Virus record (IMG/VR): IMGVR_UViG_3300021085_001393
Coordinates: 1 to 55,440 of that record
Strand: one strand, 5' to 3'
DNA length: 55,440 nt
Source: a virus
The notes beneath the pieces were generated by a model. That model was given only the letters and a program-made list of their open reading frames with translations, did not search any database and was not told the DNA's origin. Both the position numbers and the translations under genes were made by a program. Numbering within the stretch: the stretch's first letter is position 1; each line of letters begins with the position of its first letter. Positions 47,612 through 55,440 of this stretch are shown one piece after another.

Positions 47612-49771
47612 CTATTTTGTTACATCTATTCTAAGGTAGCCGTAAGCACCAGCTGTACTGTTTTCTCTCATCATATTTCTACCTTGTATATACCAACGAC
47701 CTTGTGAATACTGCATATACTGGAATGGTAATGAGAAAGGTGATGGGTAATAACCTCTAGTCCACTGAGTAAGAATTTGCGACAGCGGGCCAATTGGTAG
47801 TGAATTTGTACCACCAATGAAGAAAGTTGTCGGTGCGGAACCACTGTTTTGGTATGCTGTAACAGCGTAGTATGGCAAGGCAGAACCAGTAACAGCATTA
47901 AAGTTCTGTAAAGAACCTGAAGATGTTTGATAAGTTCCCAAAGGGCCACCAAAAGAAGAGAATAAACCTACACCCTCAACATATCCCATCTGATAACTGT
48001 TAGCATAAGCAGTACTAGATTCCCAATAACCAACAGGTGCCCTGTATGGATAGGTGCCAGGACTTCTTGAACTCACAGATGCTCTAGCATTAGCAGTGTA
48101 AATCGCTGGATACCTAGCATTGTAAGTAAACGGTGTTTGAGAGTTACTTGGTGACTGAGCGTTAGCAGGGTATCTTGCGTTGTAAGTAAACGGTGTTTGA
48201 GAGTTACTTGGTGACTGAGCGTTAGCAGGGTATCTTGCGTTGTAAGTAAACGGTGATTGTGCGTTACTAGGACTCTGAGCGTTAGCAGGGTATCTAGCAT
48301 TGTAAGTAAACGGCGATTGAGCATTACTAGGTGACTGAGCGTTAGCAGGGTATCTAGCGTTAGCAATATATGGTTGCTGTGCTGATACTGGGTTTCTGTA
48401 ACCAGCAGGTTGTCTAGCATTCGCAATGTACGGAGTTTGACCATTCACTGGGTTTCTATACGTACTAGGTTGTCTGTTCTGATACGTAAATGGTACTCGA
48501 TATCCTACAGGGTTTCTATAAGTGAACGGTGACCTATTTTGATACGTAAATGGTACTTGATATCCTACAGGGTTTCTATATGTAAATGGAGACCTGTTTT
48601 GGTACGTAAATGGTTGTTGTCCGTTAACTGGGCTTCTGTATGTAAATGGAGACCTGTTCTGATACGTGAACGGTGTTCTACCTTGTCGGGCGTATGTGTT
48701 TGGTTGTCTAGCGTTAGCAATATAAGGCGTTTGAGCATTCGCAATATATGGATACGGTTGTTGAGCATTCGCAATATATGGAGTCTGACTATTAGCAATA
48801 TACGGATATGGTTGTTGTGCGTTCGCAATGTACGGATTTTGACCATTCACTGGGTTTCTATACGTAAATGGTTGTCTAGCATTCGCAATATAAGGCGTTT
48901 GAGCATTTACAGGGTTTCTATACGTAAATGGTTGTCTAGCATTAGCGATATATGGCGTTTGAGCATTTACAGGGTTTCTGTATGTAAATGGTTGTCTAGC
49001 ATTAGCGATATATGGTTGTTGTGCAGAAACAGGATTTCTATATCCAGCAGGTTGTCTTGCCTGAGCAATGTAAGGTGTCTGTGAACTTGATGGATTCTGA
49101 TAAATAGCAGGTTGTCTAGCGTTAGCAATATAAGGCGTTTGAGCATTAGCAATATATGGATACGGTTGCTGGGCATTCGCAATATAAGGCGTTTGACTAT
49201 TTGCTATATAGGGATACGGTTGTTGAGCGTTAGCGATATATGGGGTCTGACTATTAGCAATGTACGGATACGGTTGCTGAGCGTTAGCGATATAAGGCGT
49301 TTGAGCATTAACTGGGTTCCTATATGTAAATGGTGACCTGTTCTGATACGTAAATGGTGTCTGTGCATTTACAGGATTCCTATATGTAAAAGGAGCCCTA
49401 TGTTGATATGTAAATGGAGTTTGACTATTTGCTATATAAGGATACGGTTGTTGAGCGTTAGCGATATAAGGCGTCTGATTATTGGCAATGTACGGATACG
49501 GTTGCTGAGCGTTAGCGATATAAGGCGTCTGTGCATTAGCAATGTAAGGATACGGTTGCTGTGCATTCGCAATATATGGGGTCTGACTATTAGCAATGTA
49601 TGGGTAAGGTTGTTGTACAGACTGTTGACCCGATGCATTATTCCACCCTGTAGGTGTCTTAACGTAAATTTGGTCTACCGCTGACCATGTGGTTGAACCT
49701 GTTTTAACCCAAGCACCTTGGGTAGAATTCCAGCCCTGCGGTGTTTTTACCTTCTGTGAACCTGATGCCAT
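47612..49771 (-). CDS. Large repeat protein 2 with folded ends
   Basis: 719 aa. The N-terminus has two copies of a Trp-containing motif (VKTPQGWNSTQGAWVKTGST and YVKTPTGWNNASG), which I associate with structural proteins of marine T4-like phages. Residues about 50-575 are tandem repeats: QQPYPYIANSQTPYIANA units, PFTYQNRSPFTYRNPV units, and YPANAQSPSNAQSPFTYNAR units. The C-terminal 140 residues are non-repetitive, Gly/Ser/Tyr-rich and beta-like (FFIGGTNSLPIGPL, QYSQGRWYIQGRNMMREN), a possible receptor-binding tip. Shares repeat units with protein 1. Confidence 0.82.
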   Translation of the reverse strand: MASGSQKVKTPQGWNSTQGAWVKTGSTTWSAVDQIYVKTPTGWNNASGQQSVQQPYPYIANSQTPYIANAQQPYPYIANAQTPYIANAQQPYPYIANNQTPYIANAQQPYPYIANSQTPFTYQHRAPFTYRNPVNAQTPFTYQNRSPFTYRNPVNAQTPYIANAQQPYPYIANSQTPYIANAQQPYPYIANSQTPYIANAQQPYPYIANAQTPYIANARQPAIYQNPSSSQTPYIAQARQPAGYRNPVSAQQPYIANARQPFTYRNPVNAQTPYIANARQPFTYRNPVNAQTPYIANARQPFTYRNPVNGQNPYIANAQQPYPYIANSQTPYIANAQQPYPYIANAQTPYIANARQPNTYARQGRTPFTYQNRSPFTYRSPVNGQQPFTYQNRSPFTYRNPVGYQVPFTYQNRSPFTYRNPVGYRVPFTYQNRQPSTYRNPVNGQTPYIANARQPAGYRNPVSAQQPYIANARYPANAQSPSNAQSPFTYNARYPANAQSPSNAQSPFTYNARYPANAQSPSNSQTPFTYNARYPANAQSPSNSQTPFTYNARYPAIYTANARASVSSRSPGTYPYRAPVGYWESSTAYANSYQMGYVEGVGLFSSFGGPLGTYQTSSGSLQNFNAVTGSALPYYAVTAYQNSGSAPTTFFIGGTNSLPIGPLSQILTQWTRGYYPSPFSLPFQYMQYSQGRWYIQGRNMMRENSTAGAYGYLRIDVTK
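48100..49620 (-). repeat. Tandem repeats in repeat protein 2, with an exact 60-bp duplication
   Basis: Unit length is 54 or 60 bp. The 60-bp blocks 48121-48180 and 48181-48240 are identical, and 48241-48300 and 48301-48360 differ by a few bases. Such exact copies indicate recent expansion. Confidence 0.92.
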
Positions 49772-49791
49772 TTATATTATACCTTAAAAAT

Positions 49792-49818
49792 TAAAAAAAT
49801 ATACTCTATTAAGAGTAT
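49792..49818 (-). terminator. Intrinsic terminator after the 852-aa fibre gene
   Basis: ATACTCT-TAAT-AGAGTAT on the minus strand with a T-rich tract (49792-49800) after it. The stem contains the stop codon of the 852-aa gene and precedes repeat gene 2 by about 20 bp. AT-rich stem, so moderate strength. Confidence 0.65.
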
Positions 49819-52367
49819 AAAATCCACATATCACCAACCGCACCATCACTACTTGAAGGTGCTGATGTGTTCTGATATATGTTTCTCACATATCCACCTG
49901 AATTACTAGCGTTAGTTGTAGTAATTGTTCCTAGTGTTGCGTTTGAACCACTCTCGTATTTAGTGTTCAAAGCAGTCTGTAATCCGTCAACATTTGCAAT
50001 CGTATGATTATGTGAATCATCTGCAACTGCAGCTGAAATTGTGATATTACCAGTTCCATCAAATGATGCAGAACCTGATAAGTCTCCACCCAATGCAATT
50101 GTTCTTGCAGTAGTTAACTTAGCAGCACTAGATGCAGTAGAAGCGTTTCCTGTCAATGAACCTTCAAAAGAAGATGCCTTAACATTATACGAACCAAATG
50201 TCCATTCGTCTTCTGACTCGTCCCATGTCAATGAAACATTAGCAGAAGTTCCTCTTTCAACTTCAATACCTGAATCCTGTGAAGGTGTTCCAGTAACATC
50301 ATTGTTAAGTGTAATGATATTATCAGATACATTAAGTGTTGCAGTGTTAACAGTTGTTGTAGTTCCGTTAACAGTCAAATCGCCTGAAAGTGTAAGGTCT
50401 GCAAAAGACACATCACTAGTTGTTGAAACTGCCTGACCAATACTGAATTGACCACCACTGTATGCAACACCAGTACCAGCACTTAAATGAGCACGTGTCT
50501 CAGCAGCACTAGGGCCTGTATATGTTATTACACCAGTACCACTATTATATGCAAGTGAACCATCTCCACCTGAATCGGTGACTGATAATTTACCTCTTAC
50601 TTGTGAATCACTAATACCTGAATATGTAATTGCACCAGTTGAAGAGTTGTATGATAGTGAACCATCTCCAGCGTTATCAGTAACTGAGATTAGACCTCTT
50701 ACTTCTGCATCTGTTCTTTCTGTGAATGAGAAAGCACCAGTTCCACTGTTATATGATAAATCACCACCAGCAGATACTAATCCTCTGATATTTGCATCTG
50801 ATAAACCAGCAAGTGTAAGTGTTCCAGCAGTATCGTCATATGTTGATGTGATGTTTGTTCCACCAACTATCAAACCATTTACGATATCTTCGATTTCTTC
50901 TTCAGTTTTTCCTGAAGAGTTAATTGTAAGTGTTCCAGCAGTATCGTCATATGATACTGTGATGTTAGTTCCTGCTGTTGCCATACTACCAACAACATCT
51001 TGCACTCTTTCTGTTGTATGATAAAGGTTACCATTTTCTGATACATCACCAGTGTCTAGTGTGACTGCACTACCTAAGGCAGTTGCACTTCCGTTAACTG
51101 TGATTGAACTATTAGCAAGTTTTGCGTTTGATATAGAACCCGCCAACATAGCGTCTGTAATACCTAATGCTTTTACTTGAAGTGTGTCTGAACTTGTTTC
51201 GATTGAACTACCGTCAACATTTACTGCAAGAGATAATGCACCTGTAGTTCCACCGCCTGATAAACCGTCTCCAGCAGTGACACTTTCGATATCACCAGCA
51301 TCGTTTGTGAAACTAATTACACCAGTTGAGTTATCGTATGATAAATCTCCACTTGCTGATATTAAACCTCTAACATGTGATGTTGATACTGCAAGGTCGA
51401 TTGCACCATCGTTTGCATCGTCATAAGATGCAGTAAGACCTGTATGTGTACCATTGGTTGCAATCTGAGCACCAACTGTATCTTGAATATTTTCGTAAGG
51501 TACTCTAATTTCTAGTGTTCCAGCTGCATCGTCATAAGTTGTTGCAACGTTTACACCAGCAGTAACTAAAGCACTAACTCTATCGTCAACTCTTTCATTT
51601 GTGAAAAATAGATTTCCGTTTTCTGCAAAATCACCAGTGTCTAAATTTAATGTCCCACCTAATGATAATGAATTAGAATTTATTGTTACACTTGAATTGG
51701 ATAGTTTATTATTATCAACAGAACCCGCCAACATGGCATTAGTAATACCACCTGCTTTGACTCTTAATGTGTCTGAATCTGTTTCGATTGAACTGTCATC
51801 TACTTGGACAGCAAGTGATACATTACCACTTGTACCGCCACCTGTAAGACCATCACCAGCAGTAACACCTGTAATATCACCAACTTGTCCGTTAAGTGTA
51901 AGTGTTCCAGCAGCATCATCGTATGTAGATGTAAGTCCTGTTCCAGCAACAATTAAAGAATTAACTCTGTCGTCAACTCTTTCGTTTGTGAAGTATAGGT
52001 TTGAGCCTTCTGATAAATCACCTGTATCGAATGCAGACATATTGACTGCAATGTCATCTGCGTTTACAGTAATACCTGTACCAGCACCAATGTTTAATGT
52101 TGCATCACCTGAAGTTGCAGTACCAGTTAAACCAGCACCAGCATTTACTCCTGTGATATCTCCAACTTGTCCTGTGATTGTTAATGTGTTAGCAGAATCA
52201 TCATATGATAATCCAATACCAGCACCAGCAGTTAGTAACGAAGCAACTCTATCGTCAATAGTCTCACTACCAATAGCAGCACCAGTAATAGAACCACTAG
52301 AGTCTATAACCTCTACGCCATTGACGTTTAAACCATTCTTAATATTAAAATTCTTTTCACCAGCCAT
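49809..52367 (-). CDS. Long tail-fibre-like repeat protein
   Basis: 852 aa. The start MAGEKNFNIKNGLNVNGVEV (VIDSSG follows) is like those of its upstream neighbours. Residues 40-600 are repeats with DDRVNSLIVAGTGLTSTYDD, AAGTLTLNGQVGDITGVTAGDGLTGGG and LAGSVDNNKLSNSSVTIN modules. LTVNGTTTTVNTATLNVSDN marks another shared module near 650. The C-terminus YQNTSAPSSSDGAVGDMWIL is common in marine phage fibres. TAATG overlap with the 76-aa gene. Likely part of the distal tail or host-recognition apparatus. Confidence 0.85.
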   Translation of the reverse strand: MAGEKNFNIKNGLNVNGVEVIDSSGSITGAAIGSETIDDRVASLLTAGAGIGLSYDDSANTLTITGQVGDITGVNAGAGLTGTATSGDATLNIGAGTGITVNADDIAVNMSAFDTGDLSEGSNLYFTNERVDDRVNSLIVAGTGLTSTYDDAAGTLTLNGQVGDITGVTAGDGLTGGGTSGNVSLAVQVDDSSIETDSDTLRVKAGGITNAMLAGSVDNNKLSNSSVTINSNSLSLGGTLNLDTGDFAENGNLFFTNERVDDRVSALVTAGVNVATTYDDAAGTLEIRVPYENIQDTVGAQIATNGTHTGLTASYDDANDGAIDLAVSTSHVRGLISASGDLSYDNSTGVISFTNDAGDIESVTAGDGLSGGGTTGALSLAVNVDGSSIETSSDTLQVKALGITDAMLAGSISNAKLANSSITVNGSATALGSAVTLDTGDVSENGNLYHTTERVQDVVGSMATAGTNITVSYDDTAGTLTINSSGKTEEEIEDIVNGLIVGGTNITSTYDDTAGTLTLAGLSDANIRGLVSAGGDLSYNSGTGAFSFTERTDAEVRGLISVTDNAGDGSLSYNSSTGAITYSGISDSQVRGKLSVTDSGGDGSLAYNSGTGVITYTGPSAAETRAHLSAGTGVAYSGGQFSIGQAVSTTSDVSFADLTLSGDLTVNGTTTTVNTATLNVSDNIITLNNDVTGTPSQDSGIEVERGTSANVSLTWDESEDEWTFGSYNVKASSFEGSLTGNASTASSAAKLTTARTIALGGDLSGSASFDGTGNITISAAVADDSHNHTIANVDGLQTALNTKYESGSNATLGTITTTNASNSGGYVRNIYQNTSAPSSSDGAVGDMWILYS

Positions 52368-52597
52368 TAGATAGTTCCTCCGTCAATCTGAACATTGTTC
52401 AGTGTCTTAGATGTCGATGCATCCGACATGTGTGTGTCTACTAAAGAGTTTGCGTAGTACTTAGCGGAACCTTCGGAAAGATTATCAGTTGTTAAATCTG
52501 AAATTGCAGCTGCAACGATTTTTCCTGATGAATTAATTACTTCGGTGGTTCCAACACTGACTCCGTACTCTACTACAAATTTATTTTGTGTTGCCAT
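52367..52597 (-). CDS. Short fibre-like protein, 76 aa
   Basis: MATQNKFVVEYGVSVGTTEV, then INSSGKIVAAAI: the same N-terminal module as the 852-aa fibre, followed by LTTDNLSEGSAKYYANSLVD and a C-terminus NVQIDGGTI. It looks like an N-terminal stub of a fibre, either a degraded gene or a genuine base element coupled (TAATG) to the long fibre. Confidence 0.68.
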   Translation of the reverse strand: MATQNKFVVEYGVSVGTTEVINSSGKIVAAAISDLTTDNLSEGSAKYYANSLVDTHMSDASTSKTLNNVQIDGGTI

Positions 52598-52640
52598 TTT
52601 TGCGTGTGTCCTGTACGTTAAATGTGATTTCTTACTACTG

Positions 52641-52648
52641 TATTTAGA
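52641..52648 (-). promoter_or_regulatory. Late-type promoter TCTAAATA before the 76-aa/852-aa fibre genes
   Basis: TCTAAATA on the minus strand, 43 nt before the ATG at 52597. Confidence 0.45.
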
Positions 52649-52680
52649 ACATTGGAGTGTTCATAACAAGGTGAATCGGG

Positions 52681-53424
52681 TTAAACTTTTAAAATATTTC
52701 TACTAAATTTGAATACTGTTGAATTTGCTGAAGCGGGGATGACTCTAAGTCTAACACTACCCGAGGAAGTGTCAACAGATAGGGTAAATAACGAAGTTCC
52801 TGTTGTTATATCACCGTATTGTGAAAAGTAAGCATTACTTCCATCATGTATTACCATAACTTCTGTTGCATGATAATTACTTCCACTAGTTGCCTGTAAA
52901 TGATACTTTCCACTTCTGTATGCTAGTAGTGAAAACGTATCTAATGTAGCTTCAGTTGTTGAAGTTGTAGTGACTGAATCATTAGCATCTACTCTTAGAT
53001 TACCTAAACTCAGTGGCCCAACTGCTGTCAACTGACCTGTCGCTTCTATATCACCAGCTTTAAAATCTGCAAATGCAAATCCTGAACCAGTAGCGTCAAC
53101 AGTATTGCCTGGTTCTAATTCTAATCCGTCAAACAACTTCCATGTTGAGTCAGAAGCATCTCTGAATAAACCAGTATATTCAGTTGCGCCATCTGACAAT
53201 CCATCATCATAGTTTCCATAAAGACCAATATCGATTAAGTCACTTGAAGTGTTCCCACTTGCAAGTTCAAACATAGAATCTGTAACAGAAACTGTTGTTG
53301 AATCAATTGTAAAACTAGTGCCCGAAACAGTTAGATTTCCAGTGACCGTTAAGTCCCCATCTACTGTCGAGTTATCTTGGGATGCTATCCCTAGGTCTGT
53401 GTAGAACTTTGATTTCGTTGCCAT
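52681..53424 (-). CDS. Fibre-like structural protein, leaderless late gene
   Basis: 247 aa. MATKSKFYTDLGIASQDN start, DGDLTVTGNLTVSGTSFTID module, LFRDASDSTWKLFDGLELEP, and a C-terminal domain of about 85 residues (TFSLLAYRSGKYHLQATSGS, then YHATEVMVIHDGSNAYFSQY) shared with the next two upstream genes. TATAAATA lies 5 nt before the ATG and a terminator is directly upstream. Confidence 0.8.
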   Translation of the reverse strand: MATKSKFYTDLGIASQDNSTVDGDLTVTGNLTVSGTSFTIDSTTVSVTDSMFELASGNTSSDLIDIGLYGNYDDGLSDGATEYTGLFRDASDSTWKLFDGLELEPGNTVDATGSGFAFADFKAGDIEATGQLTAVGPLSLGNLRVDANDSVTTTSTTEATLDTFSLLAYRSGKYHLQATSGSNYHATEVMVIHDGSNAYFSQYGDITTGTSLFTLSVDTSSGSVRLRVIPASANSTVFKFSRNILKV

Positions 53425-53429
53425 GATAC

Positions 53430-53437
53430 TATTTATA
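53430..53437 (-). promoter_or_regulatory. T4-type late promoter TATAAATA, 5 nt before ATG 53424
   Basis: TATAAATA-GTATC-ATGG on the minus strand, 11 bp after the end of the terminator T-run. Confidence 0.73.
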
Positions 53438-53450
53438 CATTATGAGAGTT

Positions 53451-53476
53451 AAAAAAAGGGGACTGAAAAGTCCCCT
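53451..53476 (-). terminator. Intrinsic terminator after the 136-aa fibre gene
   Basis: AGGGGACT-TTTC-AGTCCCCT on the minus strand (8-bp stem, 53457-53476) followed by seven T. It lies about 20 bp past the stop at 53497. Confidence 0.92.
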
Positions 53477-53496
53477 AAAAATAGTTTTTTTAATGA

Positions 53497-53907
53497 TTAA
53501 GCGTCTACCGTTGTCCTATCAAATTTGATAACTGTAGATGAACTACTTGCTGGAGTTACTTTCAATCTTACATCTGTACCACTAATGTCAGCATCAAACG
53601 ATGCAAGGTTAGATGATTTCAATGTTCCATATTGAGTTAGAGTCACTGCTGAACCGTCATGTACTACGACAATTTCAGTAGAGTGAAAATCTGAACCCGA
53701 AGACATAGCAACAACATATCTTGCAGCCCTATACGTTGCATGAGCAAACGTATCGATAGCAACTTCTGTTACTGCAGTAGTGGTAGAACCACCCTGTGTA
53801 TGTCCATTAGAACGAATATCCTTTGTAGTAGTAATAACATCATTACTGACATCAAACTGTATACCACGGATTAACTCGGCAAGTTCGAAACCTCTTGTTT
53901 TAGCCAT
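53497..53907 (-). CDS. Small fibre-like protein carrying the shared C-terminal domain
   Basis: 136 aa. MAKTRGFELAELIRGIQFDV start, then the domain TFAHATYRAARYVVAMSSGS, HSTEIVVVHDGSAVTLTQYG and VRLKVTPASSSSTVIKFDRT. It is nearly the shared domain alone, with a short attachment start. Probably a virion component; function unknown. Confidence 0.75.
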   Translation of the reverse strand: MAKTRGFELAELIRGIQFDVSNDVITTTKDIRSNGHTQGGSTTTAVTEVAIDTFAHATYRAARYVVAMSSGSDFHSTEIVVVHDGSAVTLTQYGTLKSSNLASFDADISGTDVRLKVTPASSSSTVIKFDRTTVDA

Positions 53908-53920
53908 TTCTTATGCCTCC

Positions 53921-54745
53921 CTATTGCATTCTAATTTGGAACGTTTTAAATGTAGTATTCGTATTAGCAGGTGTTACTAGCAATCTCATGTTATTACTAT
54001 TCATATCACTAGAAAGTGTGAATAGAGATGAACCTGAGTATGCATCACCATACTGAACGAAGTATACATTCGAACCGTCATTGATTAAAAGAACCTCAGC
54101 AGCGTGAGTACCACCAGTAGCATGTGTTGCAACAATTACATGTTTAATTGCAATTACTGCTTTTGCGTTAGAAGTCAATACTTGGTCAGCAGTCGTTGCT
54201 GTTAAAGCAACTGTTGTGAAGAAACCTTGTACAAGGTTTGATATTGAAGTCTGTGCAACTACTTGTAATACATCTCCCGCCACAGCGTTCGCCTGTAATG
54301 TGATAACTGAAGTACTAGTTGTAGCATAGTCATCACCACTCACTAATTTAACACCATTCAGATAGACTTGTTCTAGTCCAACAGTGTAAGCAAGTGTTAC
54401 ACCATTATCATCTGAACCTGAAATTACGGTTGTGTTACCAGTTATATCATACTTGAAAGTTGTTACACCAGTGCTTGGTGCATTTACGAAACCTAAAGTT
54501 CCACTTCCATTTGTTGATAATAACTGTCCACTAGAACCGTCTGCAGTTGGGAATGTTAAAGCATCATTGATAGTTAGAGAAGTTGGGTTAGACCCAACCT
54601 CTACAACAGCAGCAGAACCATCATTCTTCTCAGTGTAAAACCTACCGTGATAGGTATTTACCGCCAATTCACCAAGTGCAAGGTCACTTACGCCTGGTAA
54701 TGCGTTCTGAGTAGAACTTCTTTTAAATTGGATTACTGTTGCCAT
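53921..54745 (-). CDS. Fibre-like structural protein with the shared C-terminal domain
   Basis: 274 aa. ATVIQFKRSSTQNALPGVSD, then LALGELAVNTYHGRFYTEKN is a common N-terminal motif of phage tail-fibre and structural proteins. A middle module (TTFKYDITGNTTVISGSDDN, VYLNGVKLVSGDDY) and the shared end domain (HAAEVLLINDGSNVYFVQYG, MRLLVTPANTNTTFKTFQ) follow. AGGAG precedes the ATG. Confidence 0.8.
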   Translation of the reverse strand: MATVIQFKRSSTQNALPGVSDLALGELAVNTYHGRFYTEKNDGSAAVVEVGSNPTSLTINDALTFPTADGSSGQLLSTNGSGTLGFVNAPSTGVTTFKYDITGNTTVISGSDDNGVTLAYTVGLEQVYLNGVKLVSGDDYATTSTSVITLQANAVAGDVLQVVAQTSISNLVQGFFTTVALTATTADQVLTSNAKAVIAIKHVIVATHATGGTHAAEVLLINDGSNVYFVQYGDAYSGSSLFTLSSDMNSNNMRLLVTPANTNTTFKTFQIRMQ

Positions 54746-54783
54746 TTTATTCTCCTATTGAATCGGTTAATTTGGATTATTAA

Positions 54784-55440
54784 TTAAAATGTTCCGCCGT
54801 CAATAGCAGTAACTGTTACCGCACCACTTGATACTGTAAAGTTGTCTGAATGAAATGAAGCAATACCTTTTACTGAAGCAGTTGCATCTTTAATAGATAC
54901 AGCACCACTTGAAACATCAAAGATAGCAGAAGCAAAACTTGCGATACCTTTATTAGATGTTGTAGCGTCTTCTGCAGACAATGTGATTGCACCGTCAGCA
55001 TTAGTTACATCAATACCTTCACCAGCAGTTAAAGTTGCAAGTTCCATGTCTCCATTAGAACCATTACCAACCAATAACTGACCAGCAGCAGGAGCAGCAC
55101 CGTCTACAGAAGTGATTGAACCACTTAATGCAAGACCAGCACCTGAAAGGTTACCAGCTGTTGAAAGACTACCAACTGTTAATGCACCAAATTCTGCATC
55201 ACCAACACTTCCTGAGAAGACTGAAGATGTATCTGTTGCATCTTGGATGAACTTAAACTTACCATCTGAATCGTCCATACCAAAGAAACCAACTTTTGCA
55301 GCTGAACCATTGTGCCAGTTGAATTTGATACCTCTGTCTAAGTTATCGTCTGAAGTTCCTTCACCGATTTCAAATACAGGGTCATCAATTTCTACTGTTG
55401 TAGAGTTAACTGTTGTTGTTGTTCCGTTTACTGTCAAGTT
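54784..55440 (-). CDS. Tail-fibre-like protein (partial, N-terminus beyond right edge)
   Basis: At least 218 residues in frame to the edge; no good start is present (the first candidate is a TTG inside the LTVNGTTTTVN module), so the gene begins outside. Contains VEIDDPVFEIGEGTSDDNLD, FNWHNGSAAKVGFFGMDDSD, LLVGNGSNGDMELATLTAGE and two copies of an SxKGIASFxSxxFxVSSGAV repeat before the end. Same fibre family as the 852-aa protein. Confidence 0.82.
   Translation of the reverse strand, partial: NLTVNGTTTTVNSTTVEIDDPVFEIGEGTSDDNLDRGIKFNWHNGSAAKVGFFGMDDSDGKFKFIQDATDTSSVFSGSVGDAEFGALTVGSLSTAGNLSGAGLALSGSITSVDGAAPAAGQLLVGNGSNGDMELATLTAGEGIDVTNADGAITLSAEDATTSNKGIASFASAIFDVSSGAVSIKDATASVKGIASFHSDNFTVSSGAVTVTAIDGGTF

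Noticed and set aside
45750-49620. CRISPR array
   Set aside because: The repeats are contiguous, vary within the unit and encode an open reading frame; there are no unique spacers and no cas genes.
45697-49771. Diversity-generating retroelement acting on the repeat proteins
   Set aside because: No reverse transcriptase, template repeat or adenine-biased variable region is seen in the window.
50041-52374. Plus-strand frames opposite the 852-aa fibre gene
   Set aside because: Antisense shadows with a Val/Ser/Pro-rich composition, no ribosome sites and no similarity to anything I recognise, whereas the minus-strand frame has clear fibre modules.

Overview
The window is about 55 kb of a marine T4-like myovirus genome. 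Every gene I can support lies on the minus strand. The T4 core is present in the order usual for marine T4-like phages: regA, 62, 44, 45, then 46, 47, 55, uvsW, uvsY, then 23, 22, 21, 68/67-like, 20, 19, 18, 17, 16, 15, 14, 13. The AT-rich base composition, the cobS/VWA pair, the phage peptide deformylase, the many 2OG-Fe(II) oxygenases and the curli-type genes suggest a pelagimyophage or methylophage type virus of streamlined marine bacteria (SAR11- or OM43-like host). The host assignment is inference; no sequence here fixes it.

Layout in coordinate order (transcription runs right to left). 1-7.9 kb is an accessory block: a CHASE2-type adenylate cyclase cut by the window edge, a one-helix protein, IscU, two curlin-like repeat proteins, a small hydrophobic protein, a FecR-domain protein, CsgG, CsgF, a radical SAM enzyme and two membrane/coiled-coil proteins. 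7.9-12.3 kb holds small proteins and the replication set RegA-gp62-gp44-gp45. 12.3-17.3 kb is an early-type block with CobS-like AAA+ ATPase, CobT-like HEXXH/VWA protein, small ORFs and tRNA-Arg(UCU), served by a family of near-identical sigma70-like promoters. 17.3-27.2 kb holds a 2OG oxygenase, peptide deformylase, a large unknown protein, gp46, gp47, gp55, a run of five very small membrane proteins, UvsW, a PKHD-type hydroxylase and UvsY. 27.2-40.7 kb is the head, neck and tail module. 40.7-45.7 kb is an accessory block of three 2OG-type enzymes, two unknowns and a glycosyltransferase. 45.7-55.4 kb holds two large low-complexity repeat proteins and a series of tail-fibre-like proteins, the last running off the right edge.

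Two regulatory patterns stand out. Early-type promoters are TTGACA-N18-TATACT with a conserved spacer. Late promoters match T4 TATAAATA or a variant (C/T)-T-A-A-A-T-A, and at seven genes the motif sits exactly 5 nt before the ATG. If T4 late start-site geometry holds, those mRNAs begin at the A of AUG, i.e. they are leaderless. Three of these seven genes directly follow an intrinsic terminator. The most unusual gene content is the CHASE2 cyclase/IscU operon, the curli-type secretion set with a radical SAM gene, and the two repeat proteins.
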